A stretch of DNA of 64,000 nt from Roseomonas sp. (lineage in GTDB: Bacteria; Pseudomonadota; Alphaproteobacteria; Acetobacterales; Acetobacteraceae): NCBI GenBank assembly GCA_020249145.1, contig JADCGF010000005.1, forward strand, positions 186,001 to 250,000, in the 5' to 3' direction. The position numbers and the translations under genes are program-made. Shown here in pieces: positions 34,626 through 43,352 of this stretch. How positions within the stretch are numbered: the stretch's first letter is position 1; each line of letters starts with the position of its first letter. The notes under the pieces were generated by a model. The model was not told the DNA's origin. It saw only the letters and a list, made by a program, of their open reading frames with translations, and did not search any database.

Positions 34626-36507
34626 GATTCGTCTTTTCTACCCTTCCCCGGCCAGGGCCGCCACCAACCATAGGTGGTTGCTCTGCTGGCTATTTTGCAC
34701 TTGCCTGGTCTTGGCGCATCAGGCTTTCGCCCAAGAACCGCCGGGCATCCCCTATCGCGTGGAGATCTCCCCGGATGACGACCGGGCGCTGGTTTCTGCC
34801 ATTGAAGCTGTTTCGCAAATGATAAGGCTGGCCGAAACCGCGCCCACGGATGGCTATGGGCTGCTGGCACGCGCGCGGGCCGATCTGCCGCGCCTGGCCG
34901 AAGCGCTCCGCGCCGAGGGCTTCTGGGGCGGTACCGCCCGGATCGAGATCGCCGGGGAGGATGTGAACCGGCGCGGCGCTGCCCCGCCCGAGGCCGATCC
35001 AGCCAACCCCTTGCCGGTCGCCATCATCCTGACACCCGGCCCGCGCTATCGAATCGCCCCGCTCCTGCTGCGCGCCGAACCCACCGACCAGGATAGGCTG
35101 CTGGAACAGGCCGCCGCCGAGCTTAGCATCGCTGAAGGCGATCCTGCCCGCCCCGCTGATATCCTCGCTGCGGAGGAGGCGATTCTGCGCGAACTCCGCC
35201 GGGCCGGTTATCCCTTGGCGAGTGTCGTGGCACGGGACGCGGTGGTGGATCATGACACCAAGACGATGGACATCACCTGGCGCATCGCCCCAGGTCCGCA
35301 CGCGGATTTCGCGCGGCCAAGTGTGGCGGGCACCACGCGCACCAATCCCGCGCTGTTGGAAAGGCTGGCGGCGCGGCGGCTGGAAGGCCAGCCCTATTCG
35401 CCCGAAAGGCTGGAACGCGCCCGCCGCGCCATGATGGGGCTTGGCGTTTTCGGCTTTGTGCGTGCCGAGGAAGGCCAGGCTTTGGACCCTGCCGGGCGGC
35501 TGCCGGTGCATTTCCAGGTGCAGGAACGCCCGCGCCACGCGGTGGGTGGTCGTTTTGGTTTCGAGACGAATTACGGCCTGACCGCCAGCGCCTTCTGGGA
35601 AGATCGCAATATTTTTGGTGGTGCTGAAAGGCTCCGCCTGGAAGGTGAGGTTGCGCGCATCGGCGAAACCGGGATTGAGAACGCGACCTACCGCGCCTTT
35701 GCCACACTGCGCACGCCGGAATTTCTGGGCCGCGATCTGCAAAGCACCGCACAAATCGGCGCGGTGCGCGAAAGGCTGCGCGCCTATGATCGTGACGCCG
35801 CCCTGGCATCCTTCATCCTGGAACATAGGCTTTCGGATACCATGGCTGTGGCGGCGGGACCGAATTATGAAGAAGGGCGCATTGGCCGCGATGGGGATAT
35901 GGAAGCCTTTCGGCTTTTCGGGCTGACGGGCATTTTTCGCTACGACACTACTACCAACCCGCTTGACCCGCGCCAGGGCCAGCGCTTCACCTTCAACGCG
36001 ACCCCTTACTATTCGGCGATGGATGCCAATAGCTTCACGCGCATCCTGGCGATTGGCACCAGCTACTTCGACATCCTGGGCAATGGTGACAGTGTTTTGG
36101 CGCTGCGCGCGGCACTTGGCAGCGCACCGGGGGCGGATCGGGATGAGATCACTTTGGACAAGCGCTTCTATGCCGGCGGTGGCAGTTCCGTCCGCGGCTA
36201 TACCTATCAATCCATCGGGCCGCGCGATGCCGCCAATCGGCCCTTGGGCGGGGCGAGCCTGGTGGAAACGAGTCTGGAATGGCGCCAGAGAATCAGCCGA
36301 AGCTGGGGCATGGCGGCGTTTCTGGATGCGGGCTCGGTCGGGGAAGAAGCCAAGCCGGATTTCAGCCGGCTGCGCGCCGGCACCGGGCTTGGGATACGCT
36401 ACCTGACCGCCATCGGGCCGCTGCGTTTCGATGTCGGCGTGCCTTTGGATCGGCAAAAGGATGATCCATCCTTTGCGATCTATATCGGCTTTGGGCAGGC
36501 TTTCTGA
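34624..36507 (+). CDS. tamA: Translocation and assembly module protein TamA (Omp85 family)
   Basis: A 627-residue outer-membrane protein. A signal segment (WLLCWLFCTCLVLAHQAFAQ, residues about 18-37) is followed by POTRA-like domains (about 45-290) and a C-terminal beta-barrel of the bacterial surface antigen family, with the GGSSVRGY motif near residues 518-525 and a terminal phenylalanine (FGQAF). TamA works with TamB in inserting or lipid-supplying the outer membrane. The tamB gene begins one base after its stop. The assigned start gives a rather long n-region and has no clear Shine-Dalgarno. Confidence 0.88.
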   Translation: MIRLFYPSPARAATNHRWLLCWLFCTCLVLAHQAFAQEPPGIPYRVEISPDDDRALVSAIEAVSQMIRLAETAPTDGYGLLARARADLPRLAEALRAEGFWGGTARIEIAGEDVNRRGAAPPEADPANPLPVAIILTPGPRYRIAPLLLRAEPTDQDRLLEQAAAELSIAEGDPARPADILAAEEAILRELRRAGYPLASVVARDAVVDHDTKTMDITWRIAPGPHADFARPSVAGTTRTNPALLERLAARRLEGQPYSPERLERARRAMMGLGVFGFVRAEEGQALDPAGRLPVHFQVQERPRHAVGGRFGFETNYGLTASAFWEDRNIFGGAERLRLEGEVARIGETGIENATYRAFATLRTPEFLGRDLQSTAQIGAVRERLRAYDRDAALASFILEHRLSDTMAVAAGPNYEEGRIGRDGDMEAFRLFGLTGIFRYDTTTNPLDPRQGQRFTFNATPYYSAMDANSFTRILAIGTSYFDILGNGDSVLALRAALGSAPGADRDEITLDKRFYAGGGSSVRGYTYQSIGPRDAANRPLGGASLVETSLEWRQRISRSWGMAAFLDAGSVGEEAKPDFSRLRAGTGLGIRYLTAIGPLRFDVGVPLDRQKDDPSFAIYIGFGQAF

Positions 36508-36508
36508 G

Positions 36509-39500
36509 ATGAGGCATCTGCGCCGCCTGCTTATCCTGCTGTTGGCGATCCCGCTGGTGATTGCGGCCTTCCTGTGCGGCGTTCTTGCCTGGGTGCAATG
36601 GGGCAATGGCGCAGCGGCGCTGGCGGGGCTTGCAGGGCGCTTTGTGCCGGGGCTTGTGATTGAAGGGCTTGCGGTGACGCTGCCGCGAGAGGTCCGTGCC
36701 GCGCGTATCACACTCGCCGATGAGGGCAATGTCTGGCTGGATATCGCGGCACCGCGCATCGCCTTTGATCTGGCAGCGCTTTGGCAAGGCGAAGCGCATG
36801 TGCAGGGCGTGACGGCGGAGCGAATCACACTTTCTCACCTACCTGCTTCTGAGGGTGGAGAGGCGCGCGATGGCCCGTTGCTGCCCTCCCTGCCGCATCT
36901 GCCTTTGGGCGTGCGGATTGACCGCGTGGCGATTGCGGAAATCACCGTGGCCGAGGGCGTTTTTGGCCAGGGCTTTCGCGCGGCACTTGAAGGCAAGGCA
37001 GTGCTGAAGGCAGCGCGGCTTTCGGGTGATGTTGCGCTCACGCGGCTGGATGCGCCGGGTGAGGCGCGGCTTGAATTGGACCTTTCCCCCGGCGCGGATC
37101 GGCTTTTCGCGAGGCTCGATCTGGCGGAACCGCCAGGCGGGGTGATCGCCGCAGCTCTTGGTGTGGCGTCCGAACCCGCCAGCGTGACCTTGCGCCTGCG
37201 AGGCCCGGCCAGCGGTGCGGCCTTGGTCGCACAGGCGCGGCTTGGCAGCGCGGCAGAGGCAGCGCTTTCCGGCACCATCAGCGCCGATGCGCGCGGCGCG
37301 GGGTTTGCGCGGCTTGCGGGCCATATCACGGCGATGCCCTTGCTGCCGGCAGCACTTGCCGAAGCGCTGGCACGCCTGGATTTCGCGCTGGATGCGGCGC
37401 GCGATCGCGCTGGTGTCATCACGCTCCGTGATGTGGTGGCGAAGGCGCCGCTTGGCGAAGTGACCCTTGCCGGCAGGCTTGATCCCAAAACGGGGGAAGC
37501 GGCGCTGCAAGGCACCCTTACGCTCGGTGCAAGCGCGATGCTTGCCGCCCATGTGCCTGAACAGATTGCCTGGGAAGCAGCCCGCGCGCGGTTTCGGCTG
37601 GATGGCAGGCTGAACGCGCCGCATCTTGCACTGGATGCCGAAATGCAAGGCTTTTCCAGCAGTATCGCGGAACTGGGCGCCGCCCTTGGCGCGACCCCGC
37701 GCCTGAGCCTGCAGGCCCGCGCACCGACACGCATTGAAAGCCTGACCCTGATCGGCGCCGGCAATGAACTGACCGCTTCGGGCTATGTCGGCGAAACCCT
37801 TGATCTCCGCTTTGGACTGCGCCTTGGCGATCTTGCGCTATTGGTGCCGGAATTGGCCGGGGCCTTGACCGCGGAAGGCCATCTGCATGGCGCGCGCGAT
37901 GATCCTTCGATCACCCTGAAAGCGCGGGGCGAAAGCATCACGCGTGGCGCTGAGGTGCTTGCCGCGCCAAGCCTTGACCTGCTGCTGGAAACGCCCCTGT
38001 CGCGCCCGCGCGCAGAAGCGCGGCTGGAGGCTCGCTATGCCGGGCAGCCGCTGACACTGACACTTTCCGGCGTGCCGGAAGGAAGCGCGCTCAGGATCAA
38101 TCAGCTTGAAGCGGCTTTTGGTGCGGCACGGCTTTCGGGGCGCGGTTTGCTAGACGTGCAAAAGCCGCTTTTCGATGGCGCGCTGTCACTTGCCATTCCC
38201 GATCTGGCGCCCTTTGGCGATATCTTTGGCCAGAACATGACCGGCAGCCTGTCCTTGGAAGCCGAAGGGCGCGATGCCGGTGGCGCGCAGCAGGTCAAGG
38301 TCAGGCTGAATGCCCCAGATGCCAGCTTTAATGGGCGCAAGCTTGCCTTGAGCGTCGAACTTGCCGGCGGCCTGGATGATGCCAAGGCCAGCTTCACCTT
38401 GCGCCATGGCGAAGCAGAGCTTGCGGGTGAAGCGGCACTCAGCCTGACCGGAGCGGTACGAAGCGTCACGCTGCCCAACCTCTCGCTCGCCTATGGCGCG
38501 GAGCAGGTGAAGCTCGCCGCGCCCGCGCGCATCGAAATCTCGCCTGATGGGCGCGTGAGCATTGCGGAGACGAATATCACCAGCAATCGCGGCGGCAGGC
38601 TCAGGCTGGAAGGTTTCTGGAGCGAGGCTGAGATGGCGTTTAGGGCATCGCTCACCGCACTGCCCATTGCGCCCTTCGCCGCATTGCTGGTGCCGGAAGC
38701 GAAATTGGCGGGCACGCTCACCGGTGAGGCGCGGGTGGATGGCACGGCTGACGAGCCCCGTTTTGAGATCAAATTGGAAAGCACCGCCATCACCAGCGCC
38801 ATGCCAGCGGCGCGTGGCTTGCCGCCCTTGCGCCTTTCGGTGAACGCCAATGGCACGGCAGCGGGGGCGGAAGCGCGCGCTTCGGTCACTGGCGGGAATG
38901 TGGTGCGGCTGGCTGCCACGGCGCGGCTGGTAGGGCTTGCGCCTGACGCTGCCCTTTCCGGCAGCATCACCGGGCGGCTTGATCTGGAAAGCCTGATGCA
39001 GCCCTTGCTCGCTGCCGGGGCGCAGCGCCTGACCGGCATTGCCAATCTCAATCTGCGCCTGCAAGGCAGCCTGGCCGCGCCGCGCTTGGGCGGCGATGCC
39101 AGTATCGCCAATGGCAATTTTCGCGATTTGCAGCATGGCGTGACGTTGAATGAAATCACCGCCGCCATCACCGCGGATGATCGGCGCTTCAACCTGACGC
39201 GCTTTGCCGCGCGGACGGCGGGCGGGGGCAGCCTGGGCGGTTCTGGCACGCTGGATCTTGGCCAGCCGCGTTTGCCTTATGAGTTGCGCCTGACTGCCAC
39301 CGCTGCGCGCCCGGTCAATTCCGATCTGGGCAATGCCACCTTGGATGGTGTGCTGAGCTTGGCGGGTGAGGCTCTCGGCGACAGTCGGCTTTCCGGCAAG
39401 CTATTGGTGCAGCGCGCGGAATTGCGGATTCCGGACCGGTTGCCGCCTTCAATCCGAACCCTGCCCGGGGTGCGCGAAAGGGGCCAACGCCCGCCCGGCG

Positions 39501-40294
39501 TGGCGCCCTTGACGCCACCGGCAGGCGGTAACGCTACAGAGGCCAATCTGCCGCCCATTGCGCTTGATCTCACCATTGAAGCGCCGCGCGCGATTTTCCT
39601 CCGCGGGCGCGGCCTGGACGCCGAATTGGGCGGCGAGGTTCGCGTTGGTGGAACGTTCGCGGCGCCCTTGCTGGCAGGTGGCTTCATGCTGCGCCGGGGG
39701 ACGCTGGTTGTGCTGGATCGGCGGCTTGACCTCAACCGCGCCAATATCAGCTTCGATGCCGGCGGGATTATGCCCAATCTTGATGTGCTGGCGACCTCTC
39801 GCGCTGAGGAGGTGGAGGTGAATGTCGCGGTGGAAGGCCCGGCGCGTGATCCGAAAATCAGCTTCACCTCCAACCCTGAATTGCCGGCGGATGAGGTGCT
39901 GGCGCGGCTGCTGTTTGGCCGTCGCGGGGGCGAGCTTTCGCCCTTCCAGATGCTGCGCCTGGCCGAAGCGCTTGCCGGCACGACAGGTCGCCCCCTGCCG
40001 GGACCTGGCGGGGTGATGGAGCGCATCCGCCGCACCTTGGCGCTTGATCGGCTTTCCATCGGTCAGGAAAAGGAAGGCGAGCAGCGCGCCGGGCAGGAAC
40101 CGGGTGCCACATTGGAATCCGGGCGCTATGTGGCGGATGGGGTATTTGTTGGCGTGAAGCAAAGCGCCGATGGCGGGCCGCCCCGCGTGGGCGTGCAGAT
40201 AGACCTTACGCGAAGGCTGAGGCTGGAGGCGGAAAGTGGCGGGAATAGTCTTGCCGGTGATCGGGTGGGGATTGGGTTTGAGATTGAATATTGA
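36509..40294 (+). CDS. tamB: Translocation and assembly module protein TamB
   Basis: A 1,261-residue AsmA/TamB-type protein. An N-terminal anchor (LLILLLAIPLVIAAFLCGVLAW) holds it in the inner membrane; the long middle consists of repetitive beta segments that should form a lipid-groove bridge across the periplasm; and the C-terminal DUF490 domain has NLDVLATSRAEEVEVNVAVEGPARDPKISFTSNPELPADEVLARLLFGR (read in parts) and ends in GFEIEY. ATG at 36509 sits one base after the tamA stop; an upstream start at 36431 would lie inside tamA. tamA-tamB is a standard operon. Confidence 0.92.
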   Translation: MRHLRRLLILLLAIPLVIAAFLCGVLAWVQWGNGAAALAGLAGRFVPGLVIEGLAVTLPREVRAARITLADEGNVWLDIAAPRIAFDLAALWQGEAHVQGVTAERITLSHLPASEGGEARDGPLLPSLPHLPLGVRIDRVAIAEITVAEGVFGQGFRAALEGKAVLKAARLSGDVALTRLDAPGEARLELDLSPGADRLFARLDLAEPPGGVIAAALGVASEPASVTLRLRGPASGAALVAQARLGSAAEAALSGTISADARGAGFARLAGHITAMPLLPAALAEALARLDFALDAARDRAGVITLRDVVAKAPLGEVTLAGRLDPKTGEAALQGTLTLGASAMLAAHVPEQIAWEAARARFRLDGRLNAPHLALDAEMQGFSSSIAELGAALGATPRLSLQARAPTRIESLTLIGAGNELTASGYVGETLDLRFGLRLGDLALLVPELAGALTAEGHLHGARDDPSITLKARGESITRGAEVLAAPSLDLLLETPLSRPRAEARLEARYAGQPLTLTLSGVPEGSALRINQLEAAFGAARLSGRGLLDVQKPLFDGALSLAIPDLAPFGDIFGQNMTGSLSLEAEGRDAGGAQQVKVRLNAPDASFNGRKLALSVELAGGLDDAKASFTLRHGEAELAGEAALSLTGAVRSVTLPNLSLAYGAEQVKLAAPARIEISPDGRVSIAETNITSNRGGRLRLEGFWSEAEMAFRASLTALPIAPFAALLVPEAKLAGTLTGEARVDGTADEPRFEIKLESTAITSAMPAARGLPPLRLSVNANGTAAGAEARASVTGGNVVRLAATARLVGLAPDAALSGSITGRLDLESLMQPLLAAGAQRLTGIANLNLRLQGSLAAPRLGGDASIANGNFRDLQHGVTLNEITAAITADDRRFNLTRFAARTAGGGSLGGSGTLDLGQPRLPYELRLTATAARPVNSDLGNATLDGVLSLAGEALGDSRLSGKLLVQRAELRIPDRLPPSIRTLPGVRERGQRPPGVAPLTPPAGGNATEANLPPIALDLTIEAPRAIFLRGRGLDAELGGEVRVGGTFAAPLLAGGFMLRRGTLVVLDRRLDLNRANISFDAGGIMPNLDVLATSRAEEVEVNVAVEGPARDPKISFTSNPELPADEVLARLLFGRRGGELSPFQMLRLAEALAGTTGRPLPGPGGVMERIRRTLALDRLSIGQEKEGEQRAGQEPGATLESGRYVADGVFVGVKQSADGGPPRVGVQIDLTRRLRLEAESGGNSLAGDRVGIGFEIEY

Positions 40295-40305
40295 TCGCCC
40301 CGCCC

Positions 40306-40332
40306 CTGGCACTCGGCGCCTGGGAGTGCCAA
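40306..40332. promoter_or_regulatory. CIRCE-like inverted repeat (HrcA operator candidate)
   Basis: CTGGCACTC-N9-GAGTGCCAA lies between tamB and the DUF1178 gene, 46 bases before its ATG. The CIRCE consensus is TTAGCACTC-N9-GAGTGCTAA: 15 of 18 arm positions match and the nine-base spacer is exact. A weak heat-shock-type promoter (TTTGAG at 40277, 15 bp, CCCCGC at 40298) stands directly upstream. It could instead be a simple tamB hairpin, but no T-run follows. Confidence 0.5.
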
Positions 40333-40378
40333 GTTACGGCTCGATGACAAGTGCATGGAACAAAAGGGTGTTCAGGGC

Positions 40379-40900
40379 ATGATCCGCTACGAATTGCGCT
40401 GCGATCAGGCGCATGAATTCGATGGCTGGTTCAAGGACAGCGCGGCTTTCGACAAGCTCGCAGCCGCAGGGCTTGTGGAATGCCCGCATTGCGGCCCGGC
40501 CAAGGTGGCGAAGCGCCTGATGGCGCCGGCCATCCCGAAAAAGGGCCGCCCGGCGCGCAATGCCAAGCCGGAAGCCCTGCCCGCACCGGTCGCGGAAACC
40601 CCTTCCCCACCGCCCGCGCCCGCGCCCCCGCCCGCGCCCCCGCCCCCTGCGCTTCCCGCAGCGGCGCTGGCCGCCATGCCGGCGGAACTGCGCGCCATGC
40701 TGCGGCATATGCGGACCGAGATTGAGAAGAATTGCGATTATGTCGGAAGCGATTTCGCCGAGGAAGCGCGCAAGATTCACCACGGCGAGGTCGAAGCCCG
40801 CGGCATTTTCGGCGAAGCCACCGAGGATGAGGCCGAGGCGCTGCGCGAAGAGGGGATCGAGATTGCGCGCATCCCCTGGGTGCCGCCTTCCGATGCCTGA
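40379..40900 (+). CDS. DUF1178 family protein
   Basis: About 173 residues. The N-terminal MIRYELRCDQAHEFDGWFKDSAAFD (in parts) and GLVECPHCG form the conserved zinc-ribbon-like head with three cysteines. A low-complexity Pro/Ala linker follows (residues about 60-95, encoded by CCCGCG-rich DNA), then the conserved C-terminal part NCDYVGSDFAEEARKIHHGEVEARGIFGEAT (in parts) and a final WVPP. The family is widespread in alpha- and betaproteobacteria with unknown role. ATG 40379 was chosen because the family starts MIxYxLxC. It overlaps the phosphatase gene by eight bases. Confidence 0.85.
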   Translation: MIRYELRCDQAHEFDGWFKDSAAFDKLAAAGLVECPHCGPAKVAKRLMAPAIPKKGRPARNAKPEALPAPVAETPSPPPAPAPPPAPPPPALPAAALAAMPAELRAMLRHMRTEIEKNCDYVGSDFAEEARKIHHGEVEARGIFGEATEDEAEALREEGIEIARIPWVPPSDA

Positions 40901-41540
40901 AGCCCCAACACGCTGCGCGGTATTTGATCTGGATGGCACGCTGGTGGATAGCGCGCCCGATATCCATGCTGCGCTTGATCGGCTGATGGCGCGCCAATGC
41001 TTGCCCGGCTTGGCGCGGGCCGAGGTTGTGGGGATGATCGGCGATGGCGTGCGCGTGCTGCTTGAACGCGCCCATGCCGCGCGCGGCATTGCGCTGAATG
41101 AGGCAAGCTTTGATCATTTCATGGCTGATTATGAAGCCAATGCGGCGGTGCTGACGCGGCCCTTTGCCGGCATTCCCGAATTGCTGGGCGGCTTGCGCGA
41201 TGCAGGCTGGCAACTTGCGGTCTGCACCAATAAGCCGGAAGCCGCGGCGCGTGTCTTGCTGTCAGGGCTTGGGCTTGATGGCCAGTTCAGCGCGCTTGGC
41301 GGCGGCGACAGCTTCCGCATGCGTAAGCCCGATCCGGGGCATTTGCGCGCAACCCTGGCCGCCGCCGGCGCTGCGCCCGAGGCCGCTGTGATGATCGGCG
41401 ATCACCGCAATGATATCGAAGCCGCGCGCGGTGCCGGCGTGCGCGCGATTTTCGCGGGCTGGGGCTATGGCCCGCATAGCATGGCAGGTGGTGCGCCGAT
41501 TGCCGCTGATGTGGCGGCGCTCCGCGCAATGCTCCGCTGA
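40893..41540 (+). CDS. gph: HAD-family hydrolase, phosphoglycolate phosphatase-like
   Basis: A 215-residue HAD phosphatase. Motif I is FDLDGTLVDS at residues 10-19, motif II CTNKPE, motif III with KPDPG, and motif IV MIGDHRNDIEAARGAG, with the cap domain between motifs I and II (GMIGDGVRVLLERA). The pattern fits phosphoglycolate phosphatase, which clears 2-phosphoglycolate, though HAD substrate calls are uncertain. ATG at 40893 overlaps the DUF1178 stop; no earlier start gives homology. Confidence 0.82.
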   Translation: MPEAPTRCAVFDLDGTLVDSAPDIHAALDRLMARQCLPGLARAEVVGMIGDGVRVLLERAHAARGIALNEASFDHFMADYEANAAVLTRPFAGIPELLGGLRDAGWQLAVCTNKPEAAARVLLSGLGLDGQFSALGGGDSFRMRKPDPGHLRATLAAAGAAPEAAVMIGDHRNDIEAARGAGVRAIFAGWGYGPHSMAGGAPIAADVAALRAMLR

Positions 41541-41545
41541 AGCAG

Positions 41546-42316
41546 CTACCTTAGCTTCTGCAATTCCATCCGCATGGTGCCGAAGATGGTGCTTGCGAAT
41601 TCAACGCGGATCGGGATGGGCGGCAGGCGCGGATCAACTTTGGCAAGCCACGCCGTGGCCATCCGGGGCTGCGTGGCGCGGGCAGGATCATCGCCAATGC
41701 GTACCCCCGCCACCAGCCGGCTTTCCAAGCCGCATTGGAGGGACTCGATTTCCTTCCCCGCATGGCTGATGCGGACGGACCCGATGGTACGAGATGACAA
41801 ATCCAATCGTCGCCTGCCATCAAAAATCGGGCCCGTCAGATCGCAGCGGCCCGTTTGCGTGACCGTGCGCGACATGAGCGCAAGGGCTGAAAGCATATCA
41901 ATAGCGCCCCGCCGCGCTGGAAGGGGTACGGGTTCATTCGTGGCACCCTCTGGCGGTTCCATTTCCAGCGGTTGGAGCATGCCATCGCGGTAGAGCAGCA
42001 CCATGCGCCTGGCATCGCCGCGCCAATTGCCCTCGGCCTGGAAGCGCTGCGGTGCCACGCCGTCCGCGCGCCAGGCGCCTTCCACCTCTGAACGTATCTC
42101 ATGCGGGGCAAAAAGCCTGCCGATGCCAACCGCGCGACTGACCGAGCGCATCCAATAACCATCGGGCCGGGTTTCGAATTGGGCGGCGATTTCGACCACG
42201 GCGATCCCGGTTTGGGTAACCTGGTAAATCGCCTCCACCGCCCGGGCAGGCGAAAGCCCGGCGGGTGCTAAGGCCAGAAGCAAGGCGAGGCAGGGCTGCA
42301 ATAGAAAACGCGTCAT
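41546..42316 (-). CDS. DUF3108 family periplasmic protein
   Basis: About 256 residues with a signal peptide (MTRFLLQPCLALLLALAPAGLSPARA). The mature part begins VEAIYQVTQTGIAVVEIAAQFET and continues with YWMRSVSRAVGIGRLFAPHEIRSEVEG, MLSALALMSR and DGRRRLDLS, the beta-sheet pattern of DUF3108. Function unknown. ATG 42316 (not 42331) gives a compact signal peptide. It converges with the phosphatase gene with a five-base gap. Confidence 0.75.
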   Translation of the reverse strand: MTRFLLQPCLALLLALAPAGLSPARAVEAIYQVTQTGIAVVEIAAQFETRPDGYWMRSVSRAVGIGRLFAPHEIRSEVEGAWRADGVAPQRFQAEGNWRGDARRMVLLYRDGMLQPLEMEPPEGATNEPVPLPARRGAIDMLSALALMSRTVTQTGRCDLTGPIFDGRRRLDLSSRTIGSVRISHAGKEIESLQCGLESRLVAGVRIGDDPARATQPRMATAWLAKVDPRLPPIPIRVEFASTIFGTMRMELQKLR

Positions 42317-42355
42317 AGCCGAGTTTAGCAATAAACACGCCGGAAGAGAATGACT

Positions 42356-43135
42356 TCATGATGCGCGCGCCAGCGCCATTGCGGGCCTTGGCATGGTTGT
42401 GAAAATCAGCGGCAGGCGGGCGAAAAACTCAAGCTCAGCGCGGTTTTGGCGTTCAAGCCGCGCCAGGGCCGTAGCGTAGTCAGAATGTGATCGCGCCGGC
42501 GCCACCCCTGACAGCACCGGCCTTTCATTGAAGCGCGGCAGCGCCCCGGCAAGCGTAAGGCCAAATAGCGCGAGAAGCCTTTGGGCAAACACATCCAAAG
42601 CCTCCATCCGGCCGAGCAGATAGGGGTAGCGCTGCAACGCTGCCGTAATGCCGTGCCGGTCCGTGGCATTGAATAGCGTGCGCAATTGCGCATCCTGGCA
42701 ATGCACTGCGAATTCCGGCACCGCATCCAGCGCCTGATTGAGCGTGAGCGCGCTGAGCGCAGCATGTTCAGGATGATCCGGCGTGCCGCGAATATAGTCG
42801 TAAAGGGAGACAATGCGTTCCAGCGGTTGGCGCAAGACGGCCGCGAAGGCAACCGGGCGCGGCGCATGCTCGACCAGCGGGTGCGCCGCGCCATAATGGC
42901 CTGCGATCAGGATTGCCTGGGGATACATGCCCTTATCCTTGGCGAGGGCAGCCGCCAGCCCGGCCTCTCCGCCATATTCCGCCACAAGATCGGCGTGGAA
43001 GAAGGCGCGATCACCGAAAGCGTATTTCAACATGCGGTTGATAGTGGTGCCGCCAGTTCTGGGAAGATGAAGAAAGCATAGAATTGGCGTCTCCGACAAA
43101 GGAGTCGCGATTTTTTCCCTTAATACGACGTTCAT
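42356..43135 (-). CDS. Sulfotransferase family protein
   Basis: A 259-residue protein of the sulfotransferase-2 type. CFLHLPRTGGTTINRML (residues about 20-36) is the 5'-phosphosulfate-binding loop, and AAVLRQPLERIVSLYDYIRG (near 100-119) the 3'-phosphate region. It probably uses PAPS to sulfate a carbohydrate or related acceptor, unknown here. The leader of its mRNA can form a hairpin that reaches the A of the start codon. It is divergent from tRNA-Val. Confidence 0.75.
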   Translation of the reverse strand: MNVVLREKIATPLSETPILCFLHLPRTGGTTINRMLKYAFGDRAFFHADLVAEYGGEAGLAAALAKDKGMYPQAILIAGHYGAAHPLVEHAPRPVAFAAVLRQPLERIVSLYDYIRGTPDHPEHAALSALTLNQALDAVPEFAVHCQDAQLRTLFNATDRHGITAALQRYPYLLGRMEALDVFAQRLLALFGLTLAGALPRFNERPVLSGVAPARSHSDYATALARLERQNRAELEFFARLPLIFTTMPRPAMALARAS

Positions 43136-43164
43136 TTCTTGGGTCTCAGAGAATTCCCAAGAAA
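43135..43164 (-). promoter_or_regulatory. Leader hairpin abutting the sulfotransferase start codon
   Basis: TTTCTTGGG at 43135-43143 and CCCAAGAAA at 43156-43164 are perfect 9-bp arms around a 12-base loop. In the minus-strand transcript the stem ends on the first base of the AUG and no free Shine-Dalgarno remains, so it could hold translation in check. It could also be a DNA operator. Confidence 0.45.
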
Positions 43165-43229
43165 ATACTGTTCAGATCATAATATTCAGTTGCCGCAGCG
43201 GCGGAAAAACCTGCCGGTCACCGGCCTGC

Positions 43230-43258
43230 TTGACGGGGCCGCCCCTGCCCCCCTAAAG
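43230..43258 (+). promoter_or_regulatory. Promoter of tRNA-Val
   Basis: TTGACG at 43230-43235, 17 bp, then CTAAAG at 43253-43258; transcription would begin a few bases before the mature tRNA at 43272. Confidence 0.5.
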
Positions 43259-43271
43259 GCAGGGTCAGGTC

Positions 43272-43346
43272 GGGCGCGTAGCTCAGCGGTAGAGCATTCG
43301 CTTCACACGCGAAGGGTCACAGGTTCAATCCCTGTCGCGCCCACCA
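43272..43346 (+). tRNA. tRNA-Val (anticodon CAC)
   Basis: A 75-base cloverleaf. Acceptor GGGCGCG pairs perfectly with CGCGCCC, the D-arm is GCTC-AGCGGTA-GAGC, the anticodon stem is TTCGC/GCGAA around loop TTCACAC (anticodon CAC, reading GUG), the T-arm is ACAGG-TTCAATC-CCTGT, and the 3' CCA is encoded (43344-43346). The 3' end is only six bases from the stop codon of the convergent acyl-CoA dehydrogenase gene, and no terminator is seen between them. Confidence 0.97.
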
Positions 43347-43352
43347 AGCCCT

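Noticed and set aside
40600..40660. Simple repeat of CCCGCG/CCCCCG units
   Set aside because: It encodes the Pro/Ala linker of the DUF1178 protein in GC-rich DNA and needs no separate explanation.
40560..40892. Long upstream extension of the phosphatase reading frame, suggesting a larger protein
   Set aside because: It overlaps the DUF1178 coding sequence in another frame, is Arg/Pro-rich shadow sequence, and the HAD motif I begins right after the ATG at 40893.
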